Assembly (NCBI GenBank): GCA_003260075.1
Contig: QLIY01000178.1
Span: forward strand, 124,001-188,000
DNA length: 64,000 bases
DNA from: Phallusia mammillata
Taxonomy: Eukaryota > Chordata > Ascidiacea > Phlebobranchia > Ascidiidae
Direction of reading: 5' to 3'
Position numbers and translations under genes: made by a program. Shown here piece after piece: positions 46,383 to 58,679 of this stretch (positions within the stretch are counted from its first letter, which is position 1; each line of letters begins with the position of its first letter). Below the pieces are notes generated by a model, which did no database searches, was not told where the DNA came from, and saw only the letters and a list, made by a program, of their open reading frames with translations.

Positions 46383-46603
46383 TAAATTTTAGTTTCTACT
46401 ACTAGTTATTATGCTACCCGCAATATCTATCAGGTAGTCAAAATAAAAGTTGCCATCAGTAATATAATGAATCTTATTAAACGTAGTGGGGGGGGGGCTA
46501 AATTTTAGTTACTACTACTAGTTATTATGCTACCCGCAATATCTATCAGGTAGTTAAAATAAAAGTTGCCATCAGTAATATAATGAATCTTATTAAACGT
46601 AGT
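46383..46603. repeat. G-bridged duplicated block 46383-46487 / 46499-46603
   Basis: Ten Gs (46488-46497) between copies with few substitutions, just upstream of whirlin. Confidence 0.8.
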
Positions 46604-46682
46604 TGGTAGCATCAATAAAAAAATGGATCACCAAGTTCTAAATTAAATGTCTACAGTATTTGGCTCATTATTTTGTAACAAG

Positions 46683-49600
46683 ATGAAATCATACAAATTT
46701 GACAAGTCGTGGAACAACTCAACAGCAAGCTCTTCGCAAACCAGTACAATGAAAACCAGTTCTGGAATGAGTAGTTCAGTTTGTCGATTTCAGGTTAGAA
46801 AGGTTTTTAGGTTTGTTGTTTTTCTGTCAAACAGATTAATGCTACAATAATAATATTTGCAGAATGAATTAAAATTTCTGCCAAAGGAAAAACGGGAAGA
46901 AGTGACATACATTTTGGGATGCTATCACCAAAACCGAAATATTTATTATCTTGCTGAATCACTAAAAAACACATTGGTTCAGGTTGAAAGGGAAAGAATA
47001 TTTCCAGTGTTGCGACAGGTGAATTATTCCAAAATAATAGAAATGAAAACATATTTGGAACACCAAAACATGAATCTGTTCATAAGATTAATAAGGAAAA
47101 TAACAGCTGAAATAGACATAAAAAGCGACATTATTCAAATGTTTTGGCAAATGCTCGGGGGGGGGGGGTGTTGCGACAGGTGAATTATTTCAAAATAATA
47201 GAAATAAAAACGTATTTGGAACACCAAAACATGAATCTGTTAATAAGTTTAAGGAAAATAACAGCCGAAATAGACATAAAAAGCGACATTATTCAAATGT
47301 TTTGGCAAATGCTCATGCCATCATCAGTGATAAAACATATTTGTTAATAAATTAAAAATACTATGTAACATATAAAAACATTTTAGAATGCTTTGTTTCA
47401 ACAAAAATATTTAGGTTCTTCCAAAGTCTGACCGTCCTGGATTTGACCAATTTACCTGCGAGCAAACATATGGCCGAAAATCTCCTATCCCTACAAAAGA
47501 TGATCCAGTTTATCGACAAAGCACAGATGATTCTGGAATAGGGTAAACATTAGTCAATGCATACTTCTGACTTTGTTTAAACACACTTATTCTTTTTAGT
47601 TCCAACAGTGCTTCACAGAGTGTAGGAGAAATTTCAAGGCACAATAGTGACAAACGTTACAAAAGATCCACAAAGCCGTCAAGGTCTTCAAGTATGTCAG
47701 AGTTGAGGTAAGATATTCAAATATATGATTCTTGTCATTGTTTCAGTGTAGCAACCTTTTTGTGGTTTTTACTTTGTAGTCGCAAAAATGATTCAAATCG
47801 GACACCTAAGCGATTTTCTTCTGGAACCTTTGGGTCTGCAGTTCGTCGAAAGATTCAGGCAGCACTCTCACGAAAAAGCTCATCTACCAGTCGGGAGATT
47901 AAAGCAACTTTTCGACGCAGATATAACTCAGACAGTCAGCTTAGTGATGCTGAAACAAGTGAAAATTTAAACAGTTCAGATGGAAGTAACAGGTTCGGTC
48001 CCCGTTTTTATAATTGTTTTAATTTTGTTTCAATTATCCAGTGGACAAGTTGTCTTTTTGACAACTGATGTTTCTGTATATAGATGAGCAAACTCGTAAA
48101 CTAGAAGTCATTTTTACAATTTTATCAGGAGTGTGTTGAAGAAAGAACCTAAATGGGCTTGTATTCGATTTTCAAGACAGAAACATGGAAGTGACTTGGG
48201 TTTTACTATTGGAGGAGGATCAGAAATTGATTCAGGTTCATAAAAATGTTATGATATCCATTTATTTTGTAAGATTTATTGAAACACTGTGCATAAATAT
48301 ACTAATAAACACATCATCTACTTTTGGAGAACATAATGAACAATTTAAAACTTTTGCTTTGATTTCTGTGTTTGTCAGATATATTTGTGTCAGAAGTGCA
48401 ACAAGGTTCTCCAGCTGACAAAGCAGGTCTTACTAGTGGTGATGTAATCATGCAAATTAATGATGTACAAGTTCACAATGGAATTTCACATGAAACAGCT
48501 GCAATGGTATGGCCTAAATTCAGCCATTGGTTAAATTGTTTGGTTGCATATATTACAGACAAATTGACTGCTAGACAGTTTGGCCTGAAGTCAAAAGTAA
48601 AAAACAGGTTTCTTTGTATTGTGTTTACAAGTTAAGAAGATAAACAATTATCTCCATGTGTGCATGTGTAAGTAATAATTCAGCATAAGTGGCATTATCA
48701 TGTGAATTTAAACTCAGTTGTATAAAGCACTATGGTACCGCATAAGCCAATAAGAATAAAGAAATGATATCAAATATTAATGGACTCTTTCAGAGCACAC
48801 GGCATAAACAACCTTAGTTTGCCCACAGTTTAGGCACTATGCAGCTGCTATAAACTTTGTGAAAATGAAGTAAATGTACTTACTGTGTAATTTACTTTGT
48901 GTATGAGTAAAAATATACTAGATGTATTGTTTAGCAATCCATCTGCCTTATATTTACAGCTGGCATTTTAATAATTTATTTGGGAATAGATTTATTATTC
49001 TTAACGTTTACTGTCATGTGTTTAGTTTTTTATAAACTACTGTTATTTAAGTGTGTTATTTGTTGCATACCACTGTTTGTTTCGTTGCCCTAAAGTGGAA
49101 ACTAGCTGCAGTGATGGAAAATTTGTACAACAAAAACATTCTTTTAGCTATGAGTTAAAAACTGGCAGGCGTTTGAAGAGCACTGTGGTATACCACTTAC
49201 CAGCAGGGCAGAGTTGTGTGTTAAAAACTGTTGTAACCGCTGAAACAAACGCTAGGAAAAGAGCCCTTGAAGCTGAAGTACTATTCTTGTAATTGGCATT
49301 ATACTGGACTCTAAAATATTCAGCAAAAACAGAGTTGGGCTTTTTCAAGGGGGCTGGCTTGTTGTACGCAGATTTTTACTGATCAATTGTTTATTTGAAC
49401 TGTCACCCCTTGCTTCGCTTGCCATATTGTCCATAAAACCCACTTCATTTTAAAGTGCTTATAGGCCTTATTCATATTTAAAATTCACTCCAATATAGTC
49501 AAACCCTTTCAATGAAATTGTTCATGTTTGTCAAAGTTAACAATCAAAACTCTTGATGTCAATTTTAATAGTCACATTTTTTTATAAAGCATAACTATAA

Positions 49601-52600
49601 AAAGACCAACACAAAATATTGACAAAAATGTGCATTCCAGTGTTATAGTTTTACCTTCTAAAAAGTTACTGCCTTGAGAATTTAACCAAAGCAATTAATG
49701 AAACATGCTGTGCCTACCAAACAAGTCATACAGAAAAGGCATTTCATATTCTAACATAGGGATCACCAAACTTTTTTCAATGCGGGCCGGATAAGTTTGA
49801 AAATGATTTGCGCGTTGCATAGTTTACATGCCCTAGCGCCGTATTTCCAAACTTAGCCCGCAGGGCTATTTTTCTAGGTGCGCCAAGATATGGTCTTTCT
49901 ACAATCCCATTTAAAATTTGGTGAGGTGACTGTTAAATTGTATAGGTCATCTCTTAAAAGCAATACTTGTATATTACGTCACAAGTAACAAAAAAGGCAA
50001 TTGTTTGCGGACAGTTCGACACTTGTAGTCTTGTCTGTGACGTAACAAACTGGCTTTGGATCAATCCTGGGCGTTATAATCCTGTGAAGCTAGGTAATAT
50101 TTATTGTACATATCGCAACAGGGAAACTTTCGTGAGGAGTAGATTAATTTTTGAATGTTACAAAGTTATCAATATGATTTGGCAAACCAAAAAATGTGGC
50201 CGCGGGCCGGTTGAAATGACCTCCCGGGCCGTAGTTTGGTGACCCCTGTTCTAATAAGACTCTCTTTTAAATTGCCTTTGCAGATAAAGTTAATTAAAAG
50301 TGTTTTTATGATTGCTCCAGATGCTAAAATCATCTGATCGCCTGACGATATATTTCAAGCCTGTGGGAATGAGGAATGCTTTATCACAAGATAAAGGATT
50401 TTCATGGAAAGATACAAGAGGTCGGCCAGTTTCACCCCCTCGGGACCTCCTTTCCAACCCCAACCATCGAACCCCAGTAATTGATAGCCGAAAAAGCAAC
50501 CTGCATCTTTTGTCATCAGGAGAAAGAAAGGTAACACACATTTAAACTTGTGATTGAACTGCGAACTTTTTATACCCAAACTGATACCATGTTTTGGAGT
50601 GCCTTCGATGAATTACTGTATAATGCAAAGTACAACTTCAGGAAAGAGTAAACAACCTCATTGTATTTGTAATGTTTTAGACATAAAGATGACAAGCATT
50701 TTATCATACTTGTTGTAGGTGACATTAACTGTACAACCTGATCAAAGTCTTGGACTTATGATTCGAGGTGGTTCTGAGTATGGACTTGGAATTTATGTGA
50801 CTGGAGTTGACAATCAATCTGCTGCAGAAAACTCTGGTTTAAAGGTAAAATGACAGAAGAATATAATAATGTTACTTGAATTACAATTTGAATTTATATT
50901 ACAATTGCAATAAAACAAACCTATGTTTTGTTAACCAATGAAGGCAGGGGATGAGATTTTGGAGGTAAACAATGTTTGTTTGAATGGTGCAACTCATGCA
51001 GAGGCGGTGAATCTAATTCGATCAAGTGAAATGCTTATTATTACTGTTCGACATGTTGGGAGGATTCCACAGGTAAAGGGAAAATAAACTAAGTTGACAG
51101 TATTGTACATATCATTAGAAAGAGTGGTTTTGCAGCTTTTTTTCAAACAAATATTATTTTCTTCAATACTTTTGCTTAGTTCAAAATACTAGCTTCTGTA
51201 TTGATTTGATATGAGCATATTCATCATTTAAAATGCACAGAAAACATGATAATTATTAGGCCATGGAATATTAATTAAATTGCATGTAGCCTGGTTGTAT
51301 TGATATTGTAACCATTTCTAAAATCTTTATTTTGTTAAACCGTACTTCTCTATTGTAATTGATTCATTTGGAATTTTAGGCTTGTCTTGTGCAGTCCCAG
51401 CCACGACTTGTTGATGACCGCATCTCTTTACACAGTAATGCAACACGCAAGGTTCAGTTAAGCAGCAAACCTCAGGACCAACAAAACGGTGTCAAGGTAT
51501 AACCAATGACCTTTAGTGCTTCATTGTTTCCCTTTTTAGCACTTTGAGACAAAAAAAAACTCTTGTTAGATCCTGTGTGATATGAAAACATAAATAAATA
51601 ATAGAGGTGTTTTGGCTATTTACTACACTCTTGTGTGTAAAAACAACAACAGCATAAAGTAAATCATATTTATTGAATTACTTTATTTAGTCCACATTGT
51701 GAAAAATTATTCTTTCACCACATTGGGTTTCTGTCAGTCACAAGGATCAAAAGAAAACAAATTTAATTTTGCAGCTTATTGTGAATAAGTAATGAACTTC
51801 TTCATTAAGATCCTTCACTTTTGAAGTTTTTAAAGTTGTAGTTTTGGAAATCTAATTACTCATTATTAAAATAAAATACTTTGGTGTATAAAATTGGTTT
51901 CCAATCTTTTTTGTATGCAATGCATTGCAAAAAATGACTTCATTTGCGATGCACCATGAGTCTTCAGAAAAAATAAGTAAACAAAAGCAAAACAGTCTAA
52001 TTTTTGTAACTTTTGGTTCATGTGTATTTGACCTTCTTAATGACTAAAATTTTTAAATAATGTCTGATTTAAATGAAATTCAAACTTCTACTTCCTATGT
52101 TTGTAAAGTGCATATGTAACTACTTTGCATGTCTGGGAACCCATGAACCCATGAAACCCATGATTCTGCTTGCAAAAAAACAAGCTTAAAAAAAATTGCC
52201 AAAAATGGTAACCAAATATGGTAAAAAGTGTTTTACTGTGAATGATACCGCGGTTATCTTGAAACCATAAAACGGCGAACCAGACGTCCGCGTCGCACTG
52301 TAGCGAAACCACTGATATAGGACATAAACTTTATAACCTAATGTCTATCTTACTCTTATCCTAAACACTCTTCTATTGCTTTGTGTTTAACATGATTGTT
52401 AATCACCAGAACGCATTCCAACGTCGCGTCATGAGTCCAAAGCAGTTGATTCTACCGAACATGCATGTCAAATCTCTACCATCCAAAGGAATGGCAAATA
52501 TTTCGAGCACAATGTCCACGTTAGAGGACGCCCTTCTTGCTTCTTCAATGTGGATGACGCTCGGCGACCAGGAAAGACGATCCGTACGATATTACGTCAA

Positions 52601-55600
52601 GGAATACGCAGCCGGACACGTCACCCCTGATGCGTTAGTTCTTTCTTTGTCCGAGCTACTCAATGACCACGAAAAGGTAATTATGACTCGATTGGGTTTG
52701 TTGTATTCACTATAAAATTGGCATTTTGGGAACATATATTTCGTATCAACAGTGAGTTCATTTGAAAGAAGTGTTACTAGCCTAGTGCAACATTTGTTTT
52801 AAGAAGAGGAATTCATTAGGAAAAAAAACAAGAATTTAAAATTGATCGTTTATAGCTGACCCGTAAAACATTAGTGTGTTGTAGTAAGACGTTTAGAATC
52901 TATATCTACGTGTAGTGGTGAAATGAAAATGGAAATCGTTAAAACCCATAGTTTAAAATTAGGTTTTTTCCAGAACATTTTTGTTGTCTCATTAAAAACA
53001 ACTTCAGGTTCGTTGCAAAAATGACATGTTAGAATTCGCTCTTACTTATCATTGTGTCCTCATCGCGGATTTCTGCATTATTTTGTGTTTTTCAGTTTTC
53101 ACTTATGTCAGCCGTTCGGGAATGCATCAACGAACGGGATCTAGATCGTTTCGACGTCCTTGTCCTTCGACGTGAAATCGAAGTATTAAAAAGTCGACAC
53201 CAAACCGAAAAAACAAACCCGAAGTCAAATCACCATGAAACCACATCACCTGACCAACTCAGTAACCCCTCAAACAACCCAAGTGACACATCAGCAATGG
53301 AGCCTGCTGGTCACTCGACACCGAATGATTCGTTTACCCCAGTTGAAAGGGACACCCCAAAGACCTCGAAACGAACCCCCAAATTATCACCAGTGCGCCC
53401 CTCTTCTAATCCGCCCCCACCACCGGTAAAGACGCCCCCAGCAAAGCCCAAGAGATCCAATTTACGGCGCAGTGACCAAAACAGCACCAGTTCAGTTGAA
53501 AGTAACTCGCAAGGCTCTTATCATGACAACGAAAAGTGTAAACAAATTGAAAACCACAATGATACCAGCCACGACCGTTCGACAAGTCCATTTAGTTTAG
53601 CCTTAAAGAATCACAAGTCCAGTCATTCTGGTCGCATCAAAATTGGACAAAAAACGGTATCGTCGCATCATGTCATACCGAGCAAGGAGTTTTTTGAAGT
53701 TCCAAACGATTTGCGCTTCGACAAAAACGCGAACTCATTTCCGCTTCGCAAAGGTCTAATACAACCTGTCAAAAATCCGAGTTTGCGTTTACGCAGCAAT
53801 CCAAAGAAGCCGGTTCCTTTGCCAATCAAATCGAACGACGAAGTCCCATCTGACAACTCATCGCTGAACGAGAGCGACTTTCCGCCGCCGCCATCTTTTA
53901 ATTCATCGACTACATCGATCAACGACACAGCGTCGTCTTCCACCAAAAACCCGCAGACTACAACCTCGTTCAGTCTCAGGTCTTCGTCTTTTGGTTCATC
54001 CGTGAACTCTCGAGTGACGTCAAACATGGCCACCCGTCACGAGTATCCCGTGAAAGCCGACGTTCACCACCCACCCAAGTGAGTTACTTGTTAAATAATG
54101 TTACAATGTTCAATATCATGCACATATACGTGCTTTAGTTTTTTGAAAGTTCCGTTTCGGTCCAAATCTAACAACGACAATTTAGTTACTCACTAGTAAT
54201 TGGATCTTAAGATAATCAATACGTGCTGTTTGTGTGATTAACACAAATCACTGTACTTTGTATGTCCTGAATGGAAATTAAACATTTCTTAACTCTAGTT
54301 TTAGGTACATTTATTTGAATTTAACGCATAAAAAATCATTTATTTTTGAAATTGACAGAACTAGAGATATGGAAAACTTGAATTGTTAGAGACAGGACAC
54401 ACGAACCATTAAACATTTTTCTCTGTCATGATTCAAAAAAATCTTTTACCAACCTTTTCCACAGCCATGTCCGTTCAAACGACTACACGAAACAACGGGA
54501 AGTTCGAATGACATCCTTCAGCCGTCAGGTACTGCTGAATTCATAACATTTTGTGTCGCAGAGAAACTAGAAGATATTTATATGTTTGCATTTGTCTATT
54601 CGGGTAATAGGAAAATGCTTTTAGTGTAAAACTTAAGGTTTGTGCTGCACGGTTTAAAAACTGAATTATAGTTTAAAACATACGATGAAAATGTTCAGAT
54701 AACTTCTACATGTTGCAACAAAAATATCCCTTTTACGGAGATTTTTTTAACACAAGCTGTTTGTAAGTTGTTGAAGTTATGTTTTTATCACTGTCCTGTT
54801 TTGTTAATCGCTCTGTTTTGTTTTCAGAATAATGGGGATTTCCCTTACGATAGCGCGTCATCAGAAGAGACGGACTCGGTTCAGCACCCGTATTTTCGCA
54901 AGGATGTCGATTTGCAAAAAGTGGTAATTTTTCGAACAACGCGTACGCTTGGATTAACACTTGAAGGTGGGGCGGGAACCAAACAACCTTTGCCACGTGT
55001 CCTTAAAATCCAGGTATAAATTTATTAGGCAAAATGACTTAGTGCTTTCAGGTTTTGTAATTGTGTGAAGAAAATTTTAAAAATAGTTCTATTCTTATCG
55101 GATCCATAAATTAGATGTTACATAGAGGTAGACGTATATACAAAGTTTAATTGGTGATTGATAGATACATTTTTCATTGGTTGAGAACCGTTTTGGGAGT
55201 AGGCGTCCATAATCTGCAGTTGCACCAGTTTATTACGTTACATGTCATTGTAAGATAGTTTATACGTTGTTCAATCTGCACAAATGTATTTTGCCAAAAC
55301 AATATGTTAACGATTTATGATAAAACAGATCTGTCTATTGCTTGACATTATTCACAGAAACGCTGTAATCGTTGTTGCACTGTTACGACTTGATCTTAAA
55401 AAAATTTTCTGTAGCTAAAGAAAGTTGGAAAGAAACTAACGTGCACATTTTTATCAAACGAGAGTTATAACAAACACCACATTCCTGTCAAAAGACTTAT
55501 GTCCAAAAACGGGCGCAAAAATCAGTGTTAGGGGTTTAAAGTTAAACCAATGTTAGCATTGTGTACCAAAGACTGGTTTTAAATGCCAATTTTGTTACTT

Positions 55601-55781
55601 ACAGCCGGGCAGCTGTGCCTACCTGTGTGCCCGTCTGAGGGTGGGTCATATTTTGCACGCGGTCAACGGTTTATCACTGAAAGGAAAAAGCCACGAGGAC
55701 GCTATTCGTTCTATTGCAACTGCATTCAAACAACGTGGAAGGGATTCCATAGAACTTAGTGTTAGTGGGCCATACGACTAA
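46683..55781 (+). CDS. WHRN: Whirlin (HN-PDZ-PDZ-HN-PDZ scaffold)
   Basis: Sixteen exons: 46683-46793, 46863-47018, 47415-47542, 47600-47707, 47780-47992, 48129-48235, 48379-48506, 50321-50530, 50719-50844, 50944-51072, 51380-51496, 52410-52676, 53096-54078, 54465-54528, 54828-55013 and 55605-55781 (TAA). They total 3210 bases, 1069 residues. Domains: harmonin-N-like 1 (about 37-95), PDZ1 (245-335, LGFTIGGGSE, AGLTSGDVIMQIND), PDZ2 (387-472, LGLMIRGGSEYGLGIYVTGV), harmonin-N-like 2 (530-640, RRSVRYYVKEYAAG, DLDRFDVLVLRREIE), a Ser/Pro-rich stretch with PPPPPVKTPP in one long exon, and PDZ3 (980-1067, LGLTLEGGAGTKQPLPR). Whirlin organises actin-based stereocilia and the Usher complex in vertebrates. 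A Ser/Arg-rich insert of about 150 residues lies between HN1 and PDZ1. An in-frame ATG at 46647 adds 12 residues; further 5' exons are possible. Confidence 0.95.
47007..47314. repeat. G-bridged duplicated block 47007-47156 / 47168-47314 at whirlin exon 2 end
   Basis: Twelve Gs (47157-47168) join two copies that include the last bases of exon 2, its donor and a family A repeat. The second exon fragment lacks an acceptor. Confidence 0.85.
47060..47340 (+). repeat. Dispersed repeat family A, copy 3 (in both duplicate blocks)
   Basis: Contains CTGTTCATAAG, AAAAGCGACATTATTCAAAT and CCATCATCAGTGAT as in the copies at 18955 and 22125. Confidence 0.5.
49757..50248. mobile_element. Non-autonomous hAT-type element, 492 bp, in whirlin intron 7
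   Basis: Ends TAGGGATCACCAAACT and (inverted) CAGGGGTCACCAAACT. Flanking TTCTAACA (49749-49756) and TTCTAATA (50249-50256) match at 7 of 8 bases. Interior has GGGCCGG-type subterminal motifs at both sides. Confidence 0.85.
52104..52300. repeat. One-sided relative of the 10287-10836 inverted-repeat element
   Basis: Shares ACTTTGCATGT, GGGAACCCATGA and CTGCTTGCAAAA-type strings with the left arm at 10280-10325; contains a short ACCCATGA triplication. Whirlin intron 11. Confidence 0.4.
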
Positions 55782-56942
55782 GTCAGGTTGGGTCTTGCTG
55801 GAATTGTGTTATTATTTTAAGCTGTACCTGTTTGTAAATATGTTACAGTAGGTTGGTTAAAATCGTTCGGGTTTTATTTGGTGCCTGCTCTCCGCTATTT
55901 GTTGCTCGGTTTGGGTCTGTTTAGTATATGACACAATTCAAAAATGACAGAACATGACAGCTAAACTGGAGAAATGGTATTTACAAACGTGCAATCCGAT
56001 TTCTGTATTTGGTTGATTCTTTTTCTTCAATAGACTTTTGTAAGACTCGTGTTTCTAACGTAACTTAGACAATATATATCAAGTTAATTTGTTGCAATCC
56101 CAGTTGGTTAAAAAATGCGCTATTTTTTGTTGAAAAAAATACAGCTGCAAAATTGTACAATAACGTTACTTTGAAAGTTTTACCTTTTACAAATTACACA
56201 ATCATGTTAACGTTTGCGGAAGTGTCGCTCTTCGTACTCTTGCAGGTTCCAACCTTTACCTCTTAAATTTACACTTTCTGACTTTTTAGTGTTTTTGTAG
56301 ATGTGTGTAAAATGCGCTTTGTTCCAAACTGTCTTTTGTATATCTCCGACATACACTGCTTTGACACAATCACTTTACCTTGCTGTCCCTGTGAATTTTC
56401 CGTTACTTTTACACATTAAATGTTTGTTTTTGTGATTTTGCATTTTCCAATCATTGATGTTTTACTCCGCTGTGAAGGTTACCCTACATCCGAATTTGAC
56501 TCACCCCACTTGCCACCTATGAAGTGTTCTTCAGCGCATTACTGCGTAGAATTCGTTTTACTGTGTTTTGTAAATACCTTATAGTGAACAAATTGTGCTC
56601 TTGTATGCGTTAAAAAAGGATGTAAATAATGTTAAAAGTTCGGGTTTATTATTCTGCCTTTTCTGTATATATGTGCCTTGTGTCAAATTTGTTTAGCAAG
56701 TCCGCCACCTGGCGGATATTTAGTTGAGTTTAGTTCTTCCAAAAAATATATATATATATGTGACAGTATAGCCCTAAAACAGTTACAAAGCCGGGAGTAA
56801 TTGTGCAAGGTTAGTATAAGGTGGATGTTTTTTATTAGTAGAGGGCGTGACTCTATGCGCCCAGACAGCACAGCAGGGGTGATCGCTTAAATTCCTAGAA
56901 CGGTTCTCAACGCGCCTTTCCTCGCGCTCAACAACTCCAAGN

Positions 56943-58246
56943 TTAGAGTGACGTCACTTTTGTGTAAACATTTTGAAACGCTACTTTAAAGCAAAATGTT
57001 GGTTTGCAAGTTTTATCTAACATGTGAAGTTTCTTTCAATATTGTTTATTTTAACTAATATAACTTACAGATTATGTGCAGCAACTATGTCTATGCAGAT
57101 GAATTGTATCTTTACCTCCTGTTATTTTTGAGTTCCCTTTTTTACACACTTTTACCCCCCCCCCCCGGGAAACATAGAAAACATAATAATATGTACGATG
57201 GCGATGTAACAGTGGATGACATAGGACTTGCTAAAAAGTCGAACGCGCTGCATCTACATTGCCATGTTGAACTGAAACAATTTAACCATGCAGCTCAAAA
57301 GCAGAGCATTGTGTTTGTATTTAATACAAAATCAAACAATTTAAGAAAATACGATTCATTGTTAAATTGTTTCAGTGAAACAAGCAGGATATTGTTTTAA
57401 CTTTAATGGCAGGCATGTTTTTTCATTGTTTTAACTTTAATGGCAGGCATGTTTTTCGGTGTCACCGCAACGCAGAAGCAAAAAAAATTTCTGTCCCTGT
57501 TCCGTTTTTGTCAAACATCCTATTCCGGTAGGTAAATGTCGCAACAATGATATATTTTACTTGAAAGTAATTGTGTGTTTTTTTCAAATACTTTTACCAA
57601 GATTGCAGAGAAAAAATAATAAAAAAATGATTTTGCCATTTATAGATTTACAAGCCTGACGTTGCTGCATTTGCCGTCAAACCTACTTGCCCCCCCCCCC
57701 TTCAAATACTTTTACCAAGATTGCAGAGAAAAAATAATAAAAAAATGACTTTGCCATTTATAGATTTACAAACCTGACGTTGCTGCATTTGCCGTCAAAC
57801 CTACTTGTGTAAAAACGTCAAACTCCTGCCAGCGTGGTTACTTGCTTTTAGGTTTCAGCGTAGCTCCCTTTGTGATTTGTGTTGTAGTCTGTTCTATTCT
57901 GGAGGCAATCAGAGATAAAAATCGATCTTGCTGTAGGGCGTTGGCAATGCAAAAACGCATTTACGATGGTCATTCTTTGTTCACAAAAATTTAGAGTAGC
58001 AGTATCGTGGAAAGAGTTGATGCGGCAGTTATTAAAGTTAGAGTGACGTCACTTTTGTGTAAACATTTTGAAACGCTACTTTAAAGCAAAATGTTGGTTT
58101 GCAAGTTTTATCTAACATGTGAAGTTTCTTTCAATATTGTTTATTTTAACTAATATAACTTACAGATTATGTGCAGCAACTATGTCTATGCAGATGAATT
58201 GTATCTTTACCTCCTGTTATTTTTGAGTTCCCTTTTTTACACACTT
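56943..58246. repeat. Duplicated block 56943-57150 / 58039-58246
   Basis: About 208 near-identical bases. The first copy starts at an N and ends at a 12-C run (57155-57166); the second lies 0.9 kb downstream. The layout suggests an extra haplotype contig (57167-58038) inserted between the copies. Confidence 0.75.
57583..57807. repeat. C-bridged duplicated block 57583-57689 / 57701-57807
   Basis: Eleven Cs (57690-57700) between copies with about two substitutions. Confidence 0.8.
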
Positions 58247-58679
58247 GAGAATGCGATATAAAAGGTGTGCTGACTTATCAGGACTGAGTAACAATAATTG
58301 CACCAGTATAACATCAAATGACGGACATTAAAGACTGCAATCGTGTTGCAAAAATCACATGGTATTACTCGAGGTGTATGACTGTAATAGTGTGGGAGGA
58401 TAAACATGTGAATCCTAAATATAGTCCATGCATGAGATTATTATACAACATATTTGCTTCAGATAAATGTAGGCTCTTTACCAACGTTGTTTCACTTGTA
58501 GTTCTCAGTTGTGTTAGAAAGACTATGTTTTGTATAAAAGCTATTTGTTTTAAGCTTTAATGTTTGCTGTTGTGTCAGTAGAACAGTAAAAAATATGTAT
58601 AATGATTTTGCATGATGTATTTCAGTTTCATGTTTTTAATTAAGTATTAGGGCAACTAAATTGTTTAGATTGCCAAAAC

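Larger units (their letters stand above)
44576..46682. other. TFIIB 3' UTR to whirlin upstream region
   Basis: 2.1 kb without a recognisable gene: TFIIB 3' UTR, a hAT-type element (44849-45269), three G-bridged duplications (45687-45912, 45933-46057, 46383-46603) and AT-rich sequence. Confidence 0.65.
55782..58679. other. Whirlin 3' UTR to MKK7 upstream region
   Basis: 2.9 kb without a recognisable gene. It includes a TA microsatellite near 56747, a single N at 56942, a long duplication (56943-57150 / 58039-58246), a bridged duplication (57583-57807) and a 31-34 bp tandem duplication (57391-57455). Open frames at 57074-57400 and 57459-57659 cross these joins and resemble no family. Confidence 0.6.

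Noticed and set aside
49053-49292. 79-codon plus-strand frame in whirlin intron 7
   Set aside because: Exons 7 and 8 join directly within PDZ1 in the correct phase, so an extra exon here would interrupt the domain.
53668-54033. 121-codon minus-strand frame
   Set aside because: Shadow of the large Ser/Pro-rich whirlin exon on the plus strand, which has splice sites and homology.
57074-57659. Open frames of 108 and 66 codons upstream of MKK7
   Set aside because: They cross a C run and short duplications and have no recognisable homology.
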